A stretch of DNA of 64,000 bases, taken from NCBI RefSeq assembly GCF_009905375.1, contig NC_133649.1, positions 236,868,201 through 236,932,200 of the forward strand. Direction: 5' to 3'. This DNA comes from Apium graveolens (Eukaryota; Streptophyta; Magnoliopsida; Apiales; Apiaceae). The number at the start of each line of letters is the position of its first letter. Positions within the stretch are counted from its first letter, which is position 1. The position numbers and the translations under genes are program-made. The notes below the pieces were generated by a model. That model was not told the DNA's origin. It ran no database searches and worked only from the letters and a program-made list of their open reading frames with translations. Below, one piece after another: positions 1 to 11,773 of this stretch.

Positions 1-3000
1 ACAAGTAAATGTTATCTCCCATACCATGATCATTCATATTTCAAAGAGTTTTGAGTATAAAGTTTAAGTTTAAGGGTTGCATGTAAGGGTTTTAGTGAAA
101 CTCAAAATACAATCTTGATTCTTATGGATTTAAGGTTGTTTTTGAGAGGACTACAATGAATGGATAAGTGCCTAGTCATGAGAAGGAAACTCTTGATGAT
201 TTAATGGCCATTTCCATCCATTTCATTCGGCCATGACCATATGGGAGCCGAATGAATGGTCCTTGAAATTATTCTTGTTGTTTTGATCAATTTTTGCATG
301 TTTATGTGATAATGACTTGAATTTTATGGTAAAAAAATTTGATAAAACTCCTTGCATGCTAAGTGATCATCTAGGTATACCTTATTCTAGGCTTGCATGT
401 CAATTTTAAGATGGAATATATGTAGAAAATGTGTTGTTTTGGTTTGAAAAACCCGAAGGCATGCATGCATGAGGATTTCTTTTAGAATGTTGTAAGATTT
501 TGATCATTTGGAAAGATTTTGTTAGTGAGCCTTAATTTCAGTAGGTATAATATGTTAATATTGATTTATGCTTCTTGTTGCATGGTAATAATCTGTGATT
601 ATCTTTTATAAAAATGCATACCTTGTTGTTTCAAAAGCATGAAGATTTGTGATTTGTGAAGTGTAGATTCTCTTGTTTTGCCATAATTGTACCTTAGGTA
701 AGGATGATCTCACCCAAGGTTATTTTGAGAATAAGGGAGTTAGTTCAGTAGATTACCATGTATAAGTCTTGGTTTAAGTATTGAGTTGTTGTTAGTTGAG
801 TTTGTCAAGTCAAAACCTTGGAAAATGAGAGTGATAGTTTCTGCAGAAAAATCAGTTTAGCACCCTGAGGTTTAGAGTAAGTTTTGACCATGTCATTGAT
901 GTGCACTTTGAGGCCCAAGCTACCAGAAGTTAGTATTGGGAGTATATAAAAGGTTTTAGGAGTTGGTTGGAGGTTTGCATGTCATTTGGTTAGGTGCACA
1001 AGTAGAATCACAAAATCTGTCCAGCAGGGGACAGTTTTGTTGCAACTTAGAAATAGGAAGATTTGACCATGTCATGGGTAGGCTCTCATTAGGCCCAATT
1101 GGGCCTTAGTTAGAGGGAGTGTCAGAGAAGTTTTTCCAACCATAGTTCATAGGATATGAGTTAGAACCATGTGTCACAAGTTAATTCAAGTCAGGGCATT
1201 TTCTGCCCAGAAAAACAGGGGAACCTTGGACTTTTAACTTAGGCCCAAGAAGGCCCAAGCCAGGCCCTTGAGCCACATCAAGCTTGTGAGATGCCCTTAG
1301 GTCAGGAGAGTCTTGTGTAAAAGTTTTGAAGGAAAACTTATAGTTTAAGAGTGCCTAATGTACTCAAGAAACTATAGTTGTCATTCTGAAATTTGCACCA
1401 GTGAGCACTATCACTTATCACATAGTTTTAGAACACTTAGAAGTGAGTATTAGGTCGACCACCATAGTTGTAAGATAGTATAAGGTCAGTAGAGCAAAAG
1501 GCACAAGTGAGGGTCAATAGGTTTTGGATAATTTAGAAAAGGCACATCGAGTTAGGAAGCCATTTGAAGACTTTGTCTAGTTTAGCGACCAAGTGACTTA
1601 AGTGGTGAGTCGAGATCATCCAAGCCTAGTATTGCATTATGGTGTATATATGGTGTTATTTGGTGTTAATATATGATATGTGAATATGTGGCTATGTGTG
1701 TGCAATTGTAATTTAAAAGTGAATGTAAATTAAGTGTGTATAGGCCTAAGTGCCATCCGTGTTTAATTTTGAGTTGTAAATAGGTTAAGTTGGTGAGAAT
1801 ATATTATAATGAGGATTATTATTATTTATGTAGGATCTCGAGATGAGGGAAAACTTACCATAAAAGTCGAGTGAAGCTCCAGTTGCTCCTACCAGTCAGA
1901 CCAAACCAGCCTTTCTCAAGGCAAGTGATTCAACTTGACCTTCGTATTTACTGCTAATAGTTTATACATTGCTACAACTATCCTGTGTCATTTGATATAT
2001 TAAATCAAGCGTATCTTATGTTCATCTTTGAGTTATATAGAGATGCCATGAACCCTCGAGAACGTATTGCAAGTAGTTCAAAAGTCTTTTCATGATAGTT
2101 GAATGCCATGATAAAATAAAGAGATGTTATATTACTTGATTGATCCTCTTGATTAACATGCTGATGATTCCTACGTAATGATATCTCATTCTGATACTTG
2201 AACCCATATAGAACCTTACCTTGATACCTGAAAGCCAGATATTTATCAAAGTTGTCCCTAATTGATTGATACCCCTCTTTCTTATCCTAAAGCTTGTCAA
2301 TTATGTTATATCCTGAGCTAAAAATCATTTCTTCATACCTTAACACCCTTAGTATTCATGAAGCTTACATTCTTGATGATCCAGCACTTGAACCTTGATG
2401 AGAAACCATTGCTTTAAGCCCAGTTTGGCACTTCCTTTCATGATATCCAATAGCCTCACTAAATTCCCTTGTCCAAACATTGATACATGAAAACCTTTCA
2501 GTTACCCTCACAGAGTTTAGTTTTGTGATTCATGGCTCTGAGAGTTAGCACCAATTCCCCGTGTTTCGAGTTGATCTATAATCCTTTGATAAAGTTGTTT
2601 ACTGTAAAAAGAGATTTTGTCATAATTCGGCATCAGTTTTTGAAATAAATAAAATATGGGTTTTCAGTCCCAAAGGGGGATAAATGTTTTCTTGAATAGT
2701 GGATCTGGACTGAGACGCGAGTCCTTTCCACACTTATATTAGGCTTAAAAGTTGCCTAGGGATTCCCGTTAATGTTTTAGAACCCAGCGAGGTTCGGGAT
2801 TACTTCGCGGCTGATCACCGGCTGTAATCCGTAGCGTCATAAAATGATTTTGATTAAACAGTATGATTTTGAAATTGTTTTGATACAAACAAAATGATGC
2901 CATCACCCAAAGTTTTATCCCTCATTATCAGTGGTTATGTCTTTCCTTTGTCATTCTCTAATGTATATCTCGATTTATGTTTTGTATCGTACTGTTAGCA

Positions 3001-3274
3001 CTTGTTGAGCATTTGGCTCACTCCTTGCTTTACCCTGATATTACAGCTAGCAGCTATGGTTAGATTCAAGCAGACTGCCCGTAAGACCTGTGATGCTGAT
3101 GCTTATGTTCGAGCTCAGGTAGAATAAGTAATACTAGTTATGTGAGGACTCGGTATTTGTAATCAGATGTAATAGTTGGTAGTGTTGGGCTGTTCCAAAC
3201 CCTAAACTGTAAGATCTTGGATTTGGTTATGTAATAGCTATATTTATTTTGCTGTTTAAGTTGGGGGTGTGACA
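1..3274 (+). mobile_element. Gypsy-J: 3' part of a long Ty3/gypsy-type LTR
   Basis: This stretch has no coding capacity on either strand and ends in a T-rich run followed by GGGGGTGTGACA, a common 3' end for LTRs of plant Ty3/gypsy elements of the Tekay/Del kind. Directly after it, coding sequence of Copia-C starts in mid-gene, so the boundary at 3274 is an insertion junction. The LTR start (TG) is not in the window, so I cannot say whether this is a solo LTR or one end of a full element, or whether all 3.3 kb is LTR. The polarity is inferred from the TGACA end. Confidence 0.55.
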
Positions 3275-3781
3275 ACAGACAAACCATATGAACAAATCAA
3301 ACAAAGGCACCTTGACAAGGTGTTGTCTGCTCAAGTTGTGATAGAATCTCATGATAAGGAGAATCCAAAAGAGAAATTGATCTTATTTCTCAATGATGGA
3401 AGGACTTATAGATTAGCTGATACTGATGTATTAAAGAAGTCTATCAGAGAACTTCGACATATTCACTATCTTCTGGAAGTAAAATATGATGTTACAAGAA
3501 GATGGTCAGAATACATTTTGAAGGCTATAAGAGATCTATTCAGAATCTCTGGTACAAAGACTTCTCATTACAGTCCAATGATTACTGAAGGTGATGGAAG
3601 AGAAATTCCTATGCTGAAGAATTCTGCTAAGGTGGAAGTTATTCTGAAAGGAAGATGCTTATGTTATAATGAAAACTCTTCACATCCTAAGGTTATCAGA
3701 ATTGGTGATGGACTTGAAAGAACATCCATTCAAGCTCTCAGAATAGCCATTTATCAAATTGGTTATAGTAAAGAAGAATAA
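3275..3781 (+). pseudogene. C-terminal part of the extra 3' ORF (Copia-C)
   Basis: About 168 codons open to a TAA at 3779-3781, with no start of their own: the reading frame runs straight out of the Gypsy-J junction. The protein aligns by eye with the end of the Copia-D 3' ORF (62921-63550). Both have a hydrophobic strand followed by DGR.Y (LNDGRTYRL here, MTDGRIYHI in D), then a stretch ending in a leucine-rich helix (HIHYLLEV here, HVLFLLQV in D) and a final R.A(I/L)YQ.G-like segment. Function is unknown. There is no transmembrane helix, so 'envelope-like' is not supported for this part. Confidence 0.7.
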
Positions 3782-4024
3782 TTGATGCAGGTCAAAGCAC
3801 AGTTAGCTGAAGTTCTGAAAAAAGCTGAAGATAATCTGATAAATGATTTATTTAAGAATCATTATGGATTCAGATTGATTCAGTAATGTTGGTAAAGCTG
3901 GAAGTTTTGTAAGTTGTAATTAATAGTCTTATTAAACTCTTATTGCATTTGAACTTAAATGTTTTTAACATCATCAAATCTATTAATTTGTACATTCTTG
4001 CATAATTTACAAGTTGGGGGATAT
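3782..4024 (+). other. 3' untranslated region and polypurine tract of Copia-C
   Basis: Non-coding stretch between the 3' ORF stop and the LTR. It ends in ACAAGTTGGGGGATAT (about 4009-4024), the polypurine tract that would prime plus-strand DNA synthesis. The corresponding tract in Copia-D (63804-63819) has the same core, ACAAGTTGGGGGAGAT. Confidence 0.75.
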
Positions 4025-4620
4025 TGTTGGATATATTTGAGATGTCATGTCTAATATGTTTCATGTTTAGTTTTCAGATCTTAACCAACAGGAAATATCA
4101 TTTCTTACTGGAATCAGGATTTACTGGAAGTCAGGACTTAAGGATATCAGGACTTAGATTATCAGAAGATAATATCAGAAGATGGATATCAGAACTTAAA
4201 TACTGAAGGACTAACAGTTAAGGAAGGAAGCTGATTTATAGGAAAGAAGATCTAGATTAATACAAAAAAAAGATATGCATGGAAAGAGTTAGAGGACTAG
4301 AAGAATTATATAAGATATCTAATTGATATATTTTAGGAGACATAATTATATTCCATATCAATTAAAAGTTATCTTGTAACTGTGTGTCTATATAAACACA
4401 TACATAGGTTTACTCTATAAGAGTTATGATCATCGAGAAAATCATATATTGTAACCTAGCAGCTCTCGTGATATATGTTCATCACTGAGAGAGAACAGTT
4501 CCATTGTAACAGAGTTTATTATATCGAATACATCTATTTTCTGTTACTTGTGCTTTAAATCGATTTGATTGTATTCTACACTGTATTCAACCCCCTTTTA
4601 CAGTGTTGTGTGACCTAACA
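4025..4620 (+). repeat. 3' LTR of Copia-C (596 bp)
   Basis: Begins TGTTGG after the polypurine tract and ends ACCTAACA. A TATA box (TATATAAA, 4389-4396) separates U3 from R/U5. U3 carries several copies of a TATCAG(A/G)ACTTAA-like motif between about 4090 and 4205, shared with the Copia-D LTR. The end is fixed by the resumption of Copia-A LTR sequence at 4621. Confidence 0.85.
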
Positions 4621-5318
4621 GAGATCTTGACATCTCGATAAGTATATTGAATTATCGAGATCTCAAATTCTCCATAATAGATTTGACTTGTAGAGGTCTC
4701 TGAGTTTTTTATAAGAGAATTTAGCTTGTCGAGATCTCTCCACTTCATGTCTTCACTTTGACTTGTAGACAACTCTGAGTTCTCTAGTGACTAATTGACT
4801 TATCAATAACCCAGAGTTCTCTAGTGATAACTGGCTTGTCGATAACTCAGAGTTCTCTAGTGATTTTTGACTTGTCGATAACTCTGAGTTCTTTAGTGAA
4901 GAAATGACTTATCGATATCTCCAATCTTCATGTCTTCAATTGGCTTGTCGATATCTATGAGTTCTCTAGTAGCTTTCCTGACTTCTCGATAAGTCATTTG
5001 GAGTTCTCGAATGACTTCTCTATAACACTAAATCTGTGATTTGTAATGATCTTGACTTAGAATATTTTTTATCAAAACAGATTTATTCAACTCCAAGCTT
5101 CTTCATAATTCTTCTGAGGTATGATCTTCTTGATCTTCTTCTAGATAGAATTTTTAGGCTTGATATTGTTTAAACAAAAAGACTCTAGTCTTCTCTTTGA
5201 CATTTTTACAGACTTTAAATGTCACAATACAAAATGCAAACTAAGATTACAATACAACTTACTTATGGTTGTCAGTTTGACATAGTCTTGTTGAAGTACA
5301 GGCATGTCTTGCACAACA
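4621..5318 (-). repeat. 3' LTR of Copia-A, interrupted fragment (698 bp)
   Basis: Matches 25912-26607 of the intact Copia-A LTR with a few percent divergence. On the minus strand it starts TGTTGTGCAAGAC directly after a polypurine tract. The remainder, including the TATA box, lies left of Copia-C and off the window. Positions 4640-5040 hold the family's degenerate repeats of 35-45 bp built on GACTTGTCGATAACTC and GAGTTCTCTAGTGA. Confidence 0.85.
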
Positions 5319-5333
5319 ATCTCCCCCAATTTG
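5319..5333 (-). other. Polypurine tract of Copia-A
   Basis: On the minus strand CAAATTGGGGGAGAT directly precedes the LTR start TGTTGTGC. The position and composition are those of the plus-strand primer of an LTR retrotransposon. Confidence 0.8.
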
Positions 5334-5499
5334 TGAGAAGATTGCTTAACACAAATTCATGCCTGTTAACATGACTAACCCCAAGTTATGATGGAAAATA
5401 AAGTAATTACATGAAAATTGACACAATTACAAATTTTATACATTGAAAGATTTACAAAGTTTAAGTAGTTACAAGCATCAGGTAAAGACTGTTTTTGCT

Positions 5500-8049
5500 T
5501 CTGTTTCTTATATAAGGAGATCCTTTAAGTGAACAAGAATTTCAAGTTCTTCTACAATAGGTCTCCCACTTAGAGCTTCTACAAGTTTGATTCTGTCTGC
5601 TTTTGGATAACCACTATTTAGTTAATTAATTCTAAATTTAGAGAATTGGCCAGCTTTGATGTTTAGAAACTTCCCATCCTTAGATATTCTGCTCATTCCC
5701 TTTGCTTTCGATTCTTATGACCTTTTTATGAACATTTCAATTTCCTCATCATACTTTCTAATCTTTCCTCATACTCAGCTTCATTTTTTTTCTTCTTTCC
5801 TCTCTTACAATCAGCCAGTCATCCAAAATTGATATCCATGCTCATGTAGCAGTATCCTTATCCTTTAGCAAGCTTATCACTCTTTTGATTTCTATGGGAG
5901 AGAGAGAATCCATTAAAGTGCAGCCAAGGAAGGTGAAGGACCCATCTTTATAGTAAATTCTAACTTCCCTTAGAGATACAACCTAGACTCTAACTATTTC
6001 CTCAGCATGTTGTTGAAAATAATCTTCATCTGAGATGCACCAATTCAAAGGTAGATAGTCAGTTTGCTTGAAACAATTCCAGATGGCCCTTTCAGTGACT
6101 TCTACTTTTTCTGTAGGCTTGGCTTTCTTAGGCTTCCTCCCAACAGATTTGTATTTGACTTTTAGTAAAGGCTTGGCTAAAGGTAAGTTTGTGATTTTCT
6201 TTAGAGATGTTTGGTTTGAGGTGATTGGTGTTTTCAGGAATTTGTTTCCTGTTTGTTTGTATATAAATTTTAGCTTAGAGGTTAGGGGTGGTTTGATGAT
6301 TGAGGTTGTTGGCATAGAAGATTGTGCTAGAGGTTGAGCTAGAGTTTTTTGGATTTTTAGGGTGTGTTGTGGTTCTGAGCCATCATGTCTCTTCTTGCTT
6401 CTTCTCTCACTTGCTCTCTTCTTCTCATCATTCTTCTTTTCATCCTTCTTCTTCTTCTCTCCACCCTTACTTCCAGCTAGCTTAGTGGATTGACTTGGAT
6501 TTAATCCAGAAGGATTTTGATCAACTTTCTTCTGCTTATCATCATCCAAATTATCCTTGTTCATTTGAGTTTTGGCCAAGTTGGCTTCAGCATCCCTTAG
6601 ATATCTCCCCAACAACTTAATCATCTCTACATCTTTAAAATTCTTATTCTTCTTTGCTTTGAAACCAGTTTCCAGAATCATGATAAACTTCTTGTTGGCC
6701 ATGACACATTGGTTAGGAATTTGGAAGTGTTTGAAGTGTTTGGTGGTAGGACAGATGTATGCCGCTCCCTTTCTTGGCTGTTGGCATGCTTCAGGATAAG
6801 CAGCCACTTGAGCATTTTTCAGTTCAGCTAGCAATAGATTGTTTTCATGAGTCACGACTCTGACTTTGTTTATTAGAATGTCCAACTCAGATGCCCTCCT
6901 TTATACGAGATAATTTTGGGACACCTGCATACACCTATCTATCCCAGAGTCATTTGTATTGACCACTATCCTCTTTTCCTGAAAATTGTCTTTAGTCACC
7001 ATGATCACCCTTAAGAAGTTTATTGTCTTGTCTAGGGCCTTTTTGTAGGTGAAGTGGTTATTGTTGAGAGAAGCCTTTAGAGCCTTGAGCAATTCATCAA
7101 ATTCTCTGCTCAGACTTGGTCCTTGAACAGCCCTAATAAGCCTCTCCATATCAATATCTACTTCTTGACTTAAGCTCTGTTCAGCAATCTGAACATGTTG
7201 AGTAGATGATATTGATCTTGCTAGCCTAGCCTCTATCTCCCCCTTAGTCTTGTTGGCAGGCATGAGAAGGGGAGTAGGAATTTCAGGCCTTATCTGTTCA
7301 GGAAGTGATGGTAGAGGAATATTGAGCTTCCCCATGATGGCTCCCAAAGCAACAGAGTTTTGCATTTGGAGATGCTTGTGAGAGTCCACTAGGCTCTTGA
7401 TGTTTGTTTGTTGACTCTTGACTAGAGAAGTCAAAGCATGAACTTGAACATTGAGAGATTCATTGGAGATTTCCAGAGAAGCTACCTGTGTCTTAAGTTC
7501 TTGAAGGTATTGTGGAGAGGAGCTTGTAGTAGAGAGAACAGTAGATGGTCCAAATGTAGCTTGCACATGTTTCTGAATTTCATCCATGACCAAAGATGAA
7601 GGAGTGTATCTTGCAGTGTGCATTTGATCCAACTTCCACCTTGTGTCATTGGATTTAGTGATGTGATCTTGAACTAACTTGTGCAAGGCTATAAAAGAGT
7701 CTTTCAGATGATTCACACTCTTATCAATCCCACTGAGATCATACATTTACATTTGTTCAGAGAAGGTTTTGAATTGGTTTTTGATCTCAGTTTGAGAGGG
7801 GATGATTTGATCCATCTTTTCCCTGACCATCTTCATAATCTTGTCTTGATGTCTATTCAATGTGATTTGAAGTGCTTTACCAACGTTGTGGAAAGCCTTG
7901 ATTTGAGCTTTATAGACCTCATTGATGGCATCATACACCTCTTGTGGAGTTAGGAATCTGGCATTGCTTCCCAGAATTGTGATGTATTCTTCCCTGAACT
8001 TAGCTAACACAACATCCATTTCAATTGTGAATTTCTTGTCCAACCAAGC
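5500..8049 (-). pseudogene. Extra 3' ORF of Copia-A, C-terminal half (after the Copia-B insertion)
   Basis: Three open stretches (8076-7747, 7746-6901, 6885-5983) lie in one frame and are separated only by single in-frame stops; the frame continues recognisably to about 5500. The first codons at the right edge come from the Copia-B LTR. The chain predicts a long helical, coiled-coil region (about 7750-7000), then a Lys-rich low-complexity segment (about 6340-6560) with basic runs that could bind nucleic acid or act as a nuclear signal. The C-terminal module includes EVRIYYKDG near 5940, comparable with DGR.Y in Copia-C and D. Function is unknown and I see no membrane segment. The N-terminal half continues at 16494-18747. 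Confidence 0.65.
8045..8049. repeat. Target-site duplication of Copia-B, left copy
   Basis: CAAGC directly left of the Copia-B LTR is repeated directly right of it at 16489-16493. This perfect 5-bp TSD proves that 8050-16488 entered as one unit. Confidence 0.95.
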
Positions 8050-9779
8050 TGAAGGGTTTTTAGCACATAAACACAACGAAAACGTAAATTTAAATCTTAA
8101 AAAAACTGAAACCCTCCGCAGGATCCATGCGAAAAATAATATTTAATTCATAGTCCAGTATGTTTACCTTAAGAAGCTTTACGTTAATGGAAAGATGAAG
8201 GTCCTTAATAGCGATCCAAGAACGATGAACGGAAATCCCTAGCAGCTGCTCCTCAAGTGTGAAGCACTCCACCGGTATCCACCAAGAGTACAATGTGATG
8301 GAGGAGGAAGAGGTTGTGACAATTAGTTGCCTCCCTCTTGTTCTACTTTAGAATTAGGGTTAATTATTTGGGTTGAGGCAAATAGGGTTTATAATAGTAT
8401 ATTTATAGGCAAAATTTTCAGCTGAAAATTTTCCATAAAATATTATTATTATTAACCCTTTAATTGATTATTCTTATTAACCAATTAACTAATAATTAAA
8501 ACACCTTTTAATCATTAATCCCTTTTCTAAACACTTTAGAAAAATAATTCTCTCACTTGATTTAATTTCCAAAATTAAATTCTTAATTAATAATATTAAG
8601 AATTAATTAAATCTCATCTAATCAATTATTAAATATGCTAATTAATTATTTATTTCACAAATAAATAATTACCAGCCATTATTAATTAATTTCTCCACCA
8701 TTAAATCATTCTCTTTTATGGTGTGATCCTGTAGGTTCAATATTAAGCCGGTAGTAGAAATAAATAATAATAAAACTATTTTATCATTATTTATATAAAT
8801 TCTCTAATTCATTAAATATGATTAATTAATAAATTAATCATATTTATTCTACATCGTGAGGGATACTTCTCAGCATATCGCGACTATCCGGATAATACGA
8901 ATTCACTGCTTAGAATACCAAGAACCTATTCAGTGAGTAGTTACCGTACAATCAATTCCTTCTACCCTGCAATGTCACGATTAAATACAAGGCATGGAAC
9001 TTATGTCAAGCCTATCTTATTTAATCATTTGCTTTCCCATTCACTATGCTTAGTTCTATTTAATGTAAATTAGAAACTCCTTTCTAATTTCATTCACTCT
9101 GGCCAGAGATTCCTGAACTAACATAAGTGGATCAGCATTGAACATTCTCTTCCTTCACTGGAAGGGGTAGATCCTTTATTGATCATACACTATCTTCGTG
9201 TACAAATTCCTATACCCAGTAGAGCCCTTATAATTGTCCCTGGAGACTAAGAACTAAACCAAAGCATAGTTCAGTGTACACAAGATGACTATGATGACCT
9301 CAAGTCTAAGGATACTTGTACAACTATCACTATGTGAACAATTGCTGACATGTGAGTGAACTCCATCAGTTGTTCAGCTGTGTGAGTCATGTTCAGTGAA
9401 CTTATTCTATAATAAGCACCTACATACTAGTTATAGTGTCACCACTCAAATGTCTATGAGAACAAACATCCTTCATAATGAATCAAGCATAGTATGTACC
9501 GATCTTTGCGGATTAATAATTACAAGTTAGTAATCCTACGACCAGGAAATATTTAAGTTTAGAGTTATCATCTTTTAGGTCTCATTATTATGATCTCATC
9601 ATAATCCATAAAAAGCTTTACTCTAAACTATGGTATATCTTATTTAAACACTTAAATAGATAAATCCCGCAACAAAACCAAAACAAGTCTTTTATTAATA
9701 TGAATGAAATCAAAACAGATTACATAAAAGTTATTCCTAAATCATCATACATGATTGGGCTTAGGACACATCTCTTTCA
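8050..9779 (-). repeat. 3' LTR of Copia-B (1730 bp)
   Basis: Identical in length to the copy at 14759-16488. On the element strand it begins TGAAAGAGATGTGTCC after a polypurine tract (AGTGGGAGAT, 9789-9780). A TATA box (CCTATAAATATA on the minus strand, near 8395-8406) would drive transcription in the right-hand copy. Confidence 0.93.
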
Positions 9780-9793
9780 ATCTCCCACTTGTA

Positions 9794-9985
9794 CTAAAGC
9801 CAATCACTCTTGTATCTAATACCCATCTTGTCTTTATGACGATCAAAGTGACTTTGAGAAAGTGGCTTTGTGAGTGGGTCCGCTATGTTGTTATGTGTGT
9901 CAACTCTCTTGACGTCTCCTCCTTCAATACAATACAAGAAATGTTACCGCGCTCCCACTAACCCTTTTGTAGACACATGGTTCAT
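9794..9985 (-). pseudogene. Copia-B RT/RNase H remnant with the catalytic core deleted
   Basis: Reading leftward, the RT frame continues after a frameshift through a conserved stretch ending LVLY (codons at 9938-9927), which in copia RTs leads into the VDD of the catalytic YVDD box. Instead the sequence runs straight into the last part of RNase H: a GGDV segment, then NIADPLTKPL, with a stop at 9796-9794. The VDD, the rest of RT and nearly all of RNase H are missing, so this copy cannot encode a polymerase. The junction at about 9926/9927 is clean. Confidence 0.85.
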
Positions 9986-10822
9986 CTATGTTTTGATAAA
10001 ACCAAACTCTTTGATTGTCTCATCAAAACGGATGTTCCATCTACGAGAAGCTTTCTTTAAACCATATATGGTTCGCAGCAACTTACACACTAGGTGTTCA
10101 TTTCCCTTGGAAAGAAAACCCTCTGGCTGTGTCATATACACTTCCTCTTCAAGTTTCCCATTGAGGAAGGCCGTTTTTACGTCCATTTTCCAGATCTCAT
10201 AATCGTAGTAAGCAGCAATCACAAGCAAAATCCGAATTGATTTTAACAGGGCTATAGGCAAAAAAGTTTCATCAAAGTCAATCCCTTGCCTTTGTCTGAA
10301 TCCTTTTGCCACGAGCCTGGCCTTATAGGTCTCCACCTGCCCATCTGCTCCAATCTTTCTTTTGTATACCCACTTGCACCCAATAGGCTTAACACCTTCA
10401 GGAGCCTCAACCAGAGTCCATACTTGGTTGGTATACATAGATTCCATTTTGGATTTCATGGCACTATGCCATTTCTCTGAGTCAACACTACTCATAGCCT
10501 CATTATAGGTCACAGGGTCGTCATCATCAATGATTGACAACTCATTGTCATTCTCAATGACAAGGCCATAATACCTCTCAGGTTGGCGAGACACTCTCCC
10601 TGACCTACGAATGGGCTGTTCCATAGAAGGTTGTTCAGTCTGAACAGGTGTTTCCACTTGATCCGTAGTAGTTTGTGCTTCTTGAACTTCATCAAGTTCA
10701 ATTTTGCTCCCACTGTTTCCTTCAAGGATAAACTGCTTTTCCAAGAAGGTAGCATGTCTAGAGACAAACACCCGATGATTGGTGTAAAAGTAATACCCTA
10801 ATGTCTCTTTAGGATATCCCAC
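9986..10822 (-). pseudogene. Copia-B reverse transcriptase, N-terminal half
   Basis: About 278 codons. The first part is the acidic linker after integrase. The RT region follows with copia signatures: [45 protein letters not shown], and YGLKKASR in the place of the usual YGLKQA.R. It is in the same frame as the integrase ORF to its right and separated from it by one stop codon (TGA at about 10840-10838). The ORF ends at a frameshift just before the deletion described at 9794-9985. It would supply RT, which copies the element RNA in virus-like particles, but lacks the catalytic aspartates. Confidence 0.85.
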
Positions 10823-10840
10823 AAAATTACATTTTACAGA

Positions 10841-11773
10841 TCAAGATTCCAGCTTATCTGGGTCAACTTTCTTGACATAAGCTGGACATCCCCAAATCTT
10901 AACGTGTTTAAGACTCGGTTTCCTTTCTTTCCATATCTCATATGGAGTTTGAGGAACATATTTGGAAGTCACCTTATTCAGTAAATATGCTGAGGTTTCC
11001 AATATACCCCACAGGAATACTGGAAGATTCACATAGCTCATCATGGACCGAACCATGTCTAACAAAGTTCGATTTCTCCTTTCAGATACACCATTCAACT
11101 GTGGAGTATATGGAGGAGTCCACTGGGAGACTATACCATTTTCTTTGAGATAAGCTAGAAACTCTCCATTCAAGTATTCACCACCTCGATCTGATCGAAG
11201 AGTTATAATACTATGTTTGGTTTGTTTCTCCACTTCAAAGGCTTCAGACTTGTGTTTCATCAAATACACATATCTGAATCTAGATCGATCATCTATGAAA
11301 GCAATGAAGTATGAAAATCCACCCATGGCTTGCGTAGACATTGGTCCACATACATCTGTGTGTACCAATCCTAGCAAATCTGCAGCCCTCTCTCCATGTC
11401 CACTAAATGGAGATTTGGTCATTTCACCCAATAGACAAGACTCGCACGTAGGATATGATTCAAAATCAAAGGGGTCAAGTAACCCTTCCTTATGCAATGT
11501 CGGCAGTCTATTTTCACTAATCTGACCAAGTCCGCAGTGCCACAAGAAAGTGAGATTTTCATCATCCCTTTTTCTTTTATTAGTATGTTCAATTTGTAGT
11601 AAATTATGCTCTACGTCACATGCATACAGACCATTGTTTAAAATACCACTTCCATAAAGAACGTTATCTCTAAGAATTGAACATTTATTATTCTGAATAA
11701 CAAATGAAAATCCAGCCAAGTCTAACATGGAATAGAAATAATATTCCTCACAATCAAGGGAACAAAATAACAA
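10841..11773 (-). pseudogene. Copia-B integrase
   Basis: About 310 codons. The GAG-pre-integrase and zinc-binding region is present (HCGLGQ...CESC; the usual LGH is changed to LGQ), followed by the integrase core with D, D and E in HTDVCGP, LRSDRGGEY and VSERRNRT. The C-terminal domain continues to CPAYVKK. Integrase would insert the cDNA and make the 5-bp TSD. The N-terminus is joined to protease by a frameshift near 11750-11770, and one stop separates it from RT, so the polyprotein is broken. Confidence 0.85.

Larger units (their letters stand above)
3275..4620 (+). mobile_element. Copia-C: 3' end of a Sirevirus-type copia element
   Basis: Remaining 3' end of a copia element: the last part of its extra 3' ORF, about 240 bp of 3' untranslated DNA, a polypurine tract and a complete 3' LTR. 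Its LTR start closely resembles that of Copia-D (TGTTGGATATATTT against TGTTAGATATATTT), so C and D are one family or close relatives. The 5' part was cut off by Gypsy-J. It is inserted in the left LTR of Copia-A; the sequence after it (GAGAT at 4621) matches 25912 in the uninterrupted LTR of A, which fixes the insertion point. The left copy of the TSD lies off the window. Confidence 0.8.

Noticed and set aside
4640..5040. Regularly spaced repeats resembling a CRISPR array
   Set aside because: The units are degenerate, the spacers are not unique, and the array lies in a plant LTR U3 next to a polypurine tract.
6068..6337. Plus-strand open frame with hydrophobic residues
   Set aside because: It is the antisense of the Lys-rich segment of the Copia-A 3' ORF; no start context or homology.
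9870..10202. Plus-strand 110-codon frame
   Set aside because: Shadow of the Copia-B RT on the opposite strand.
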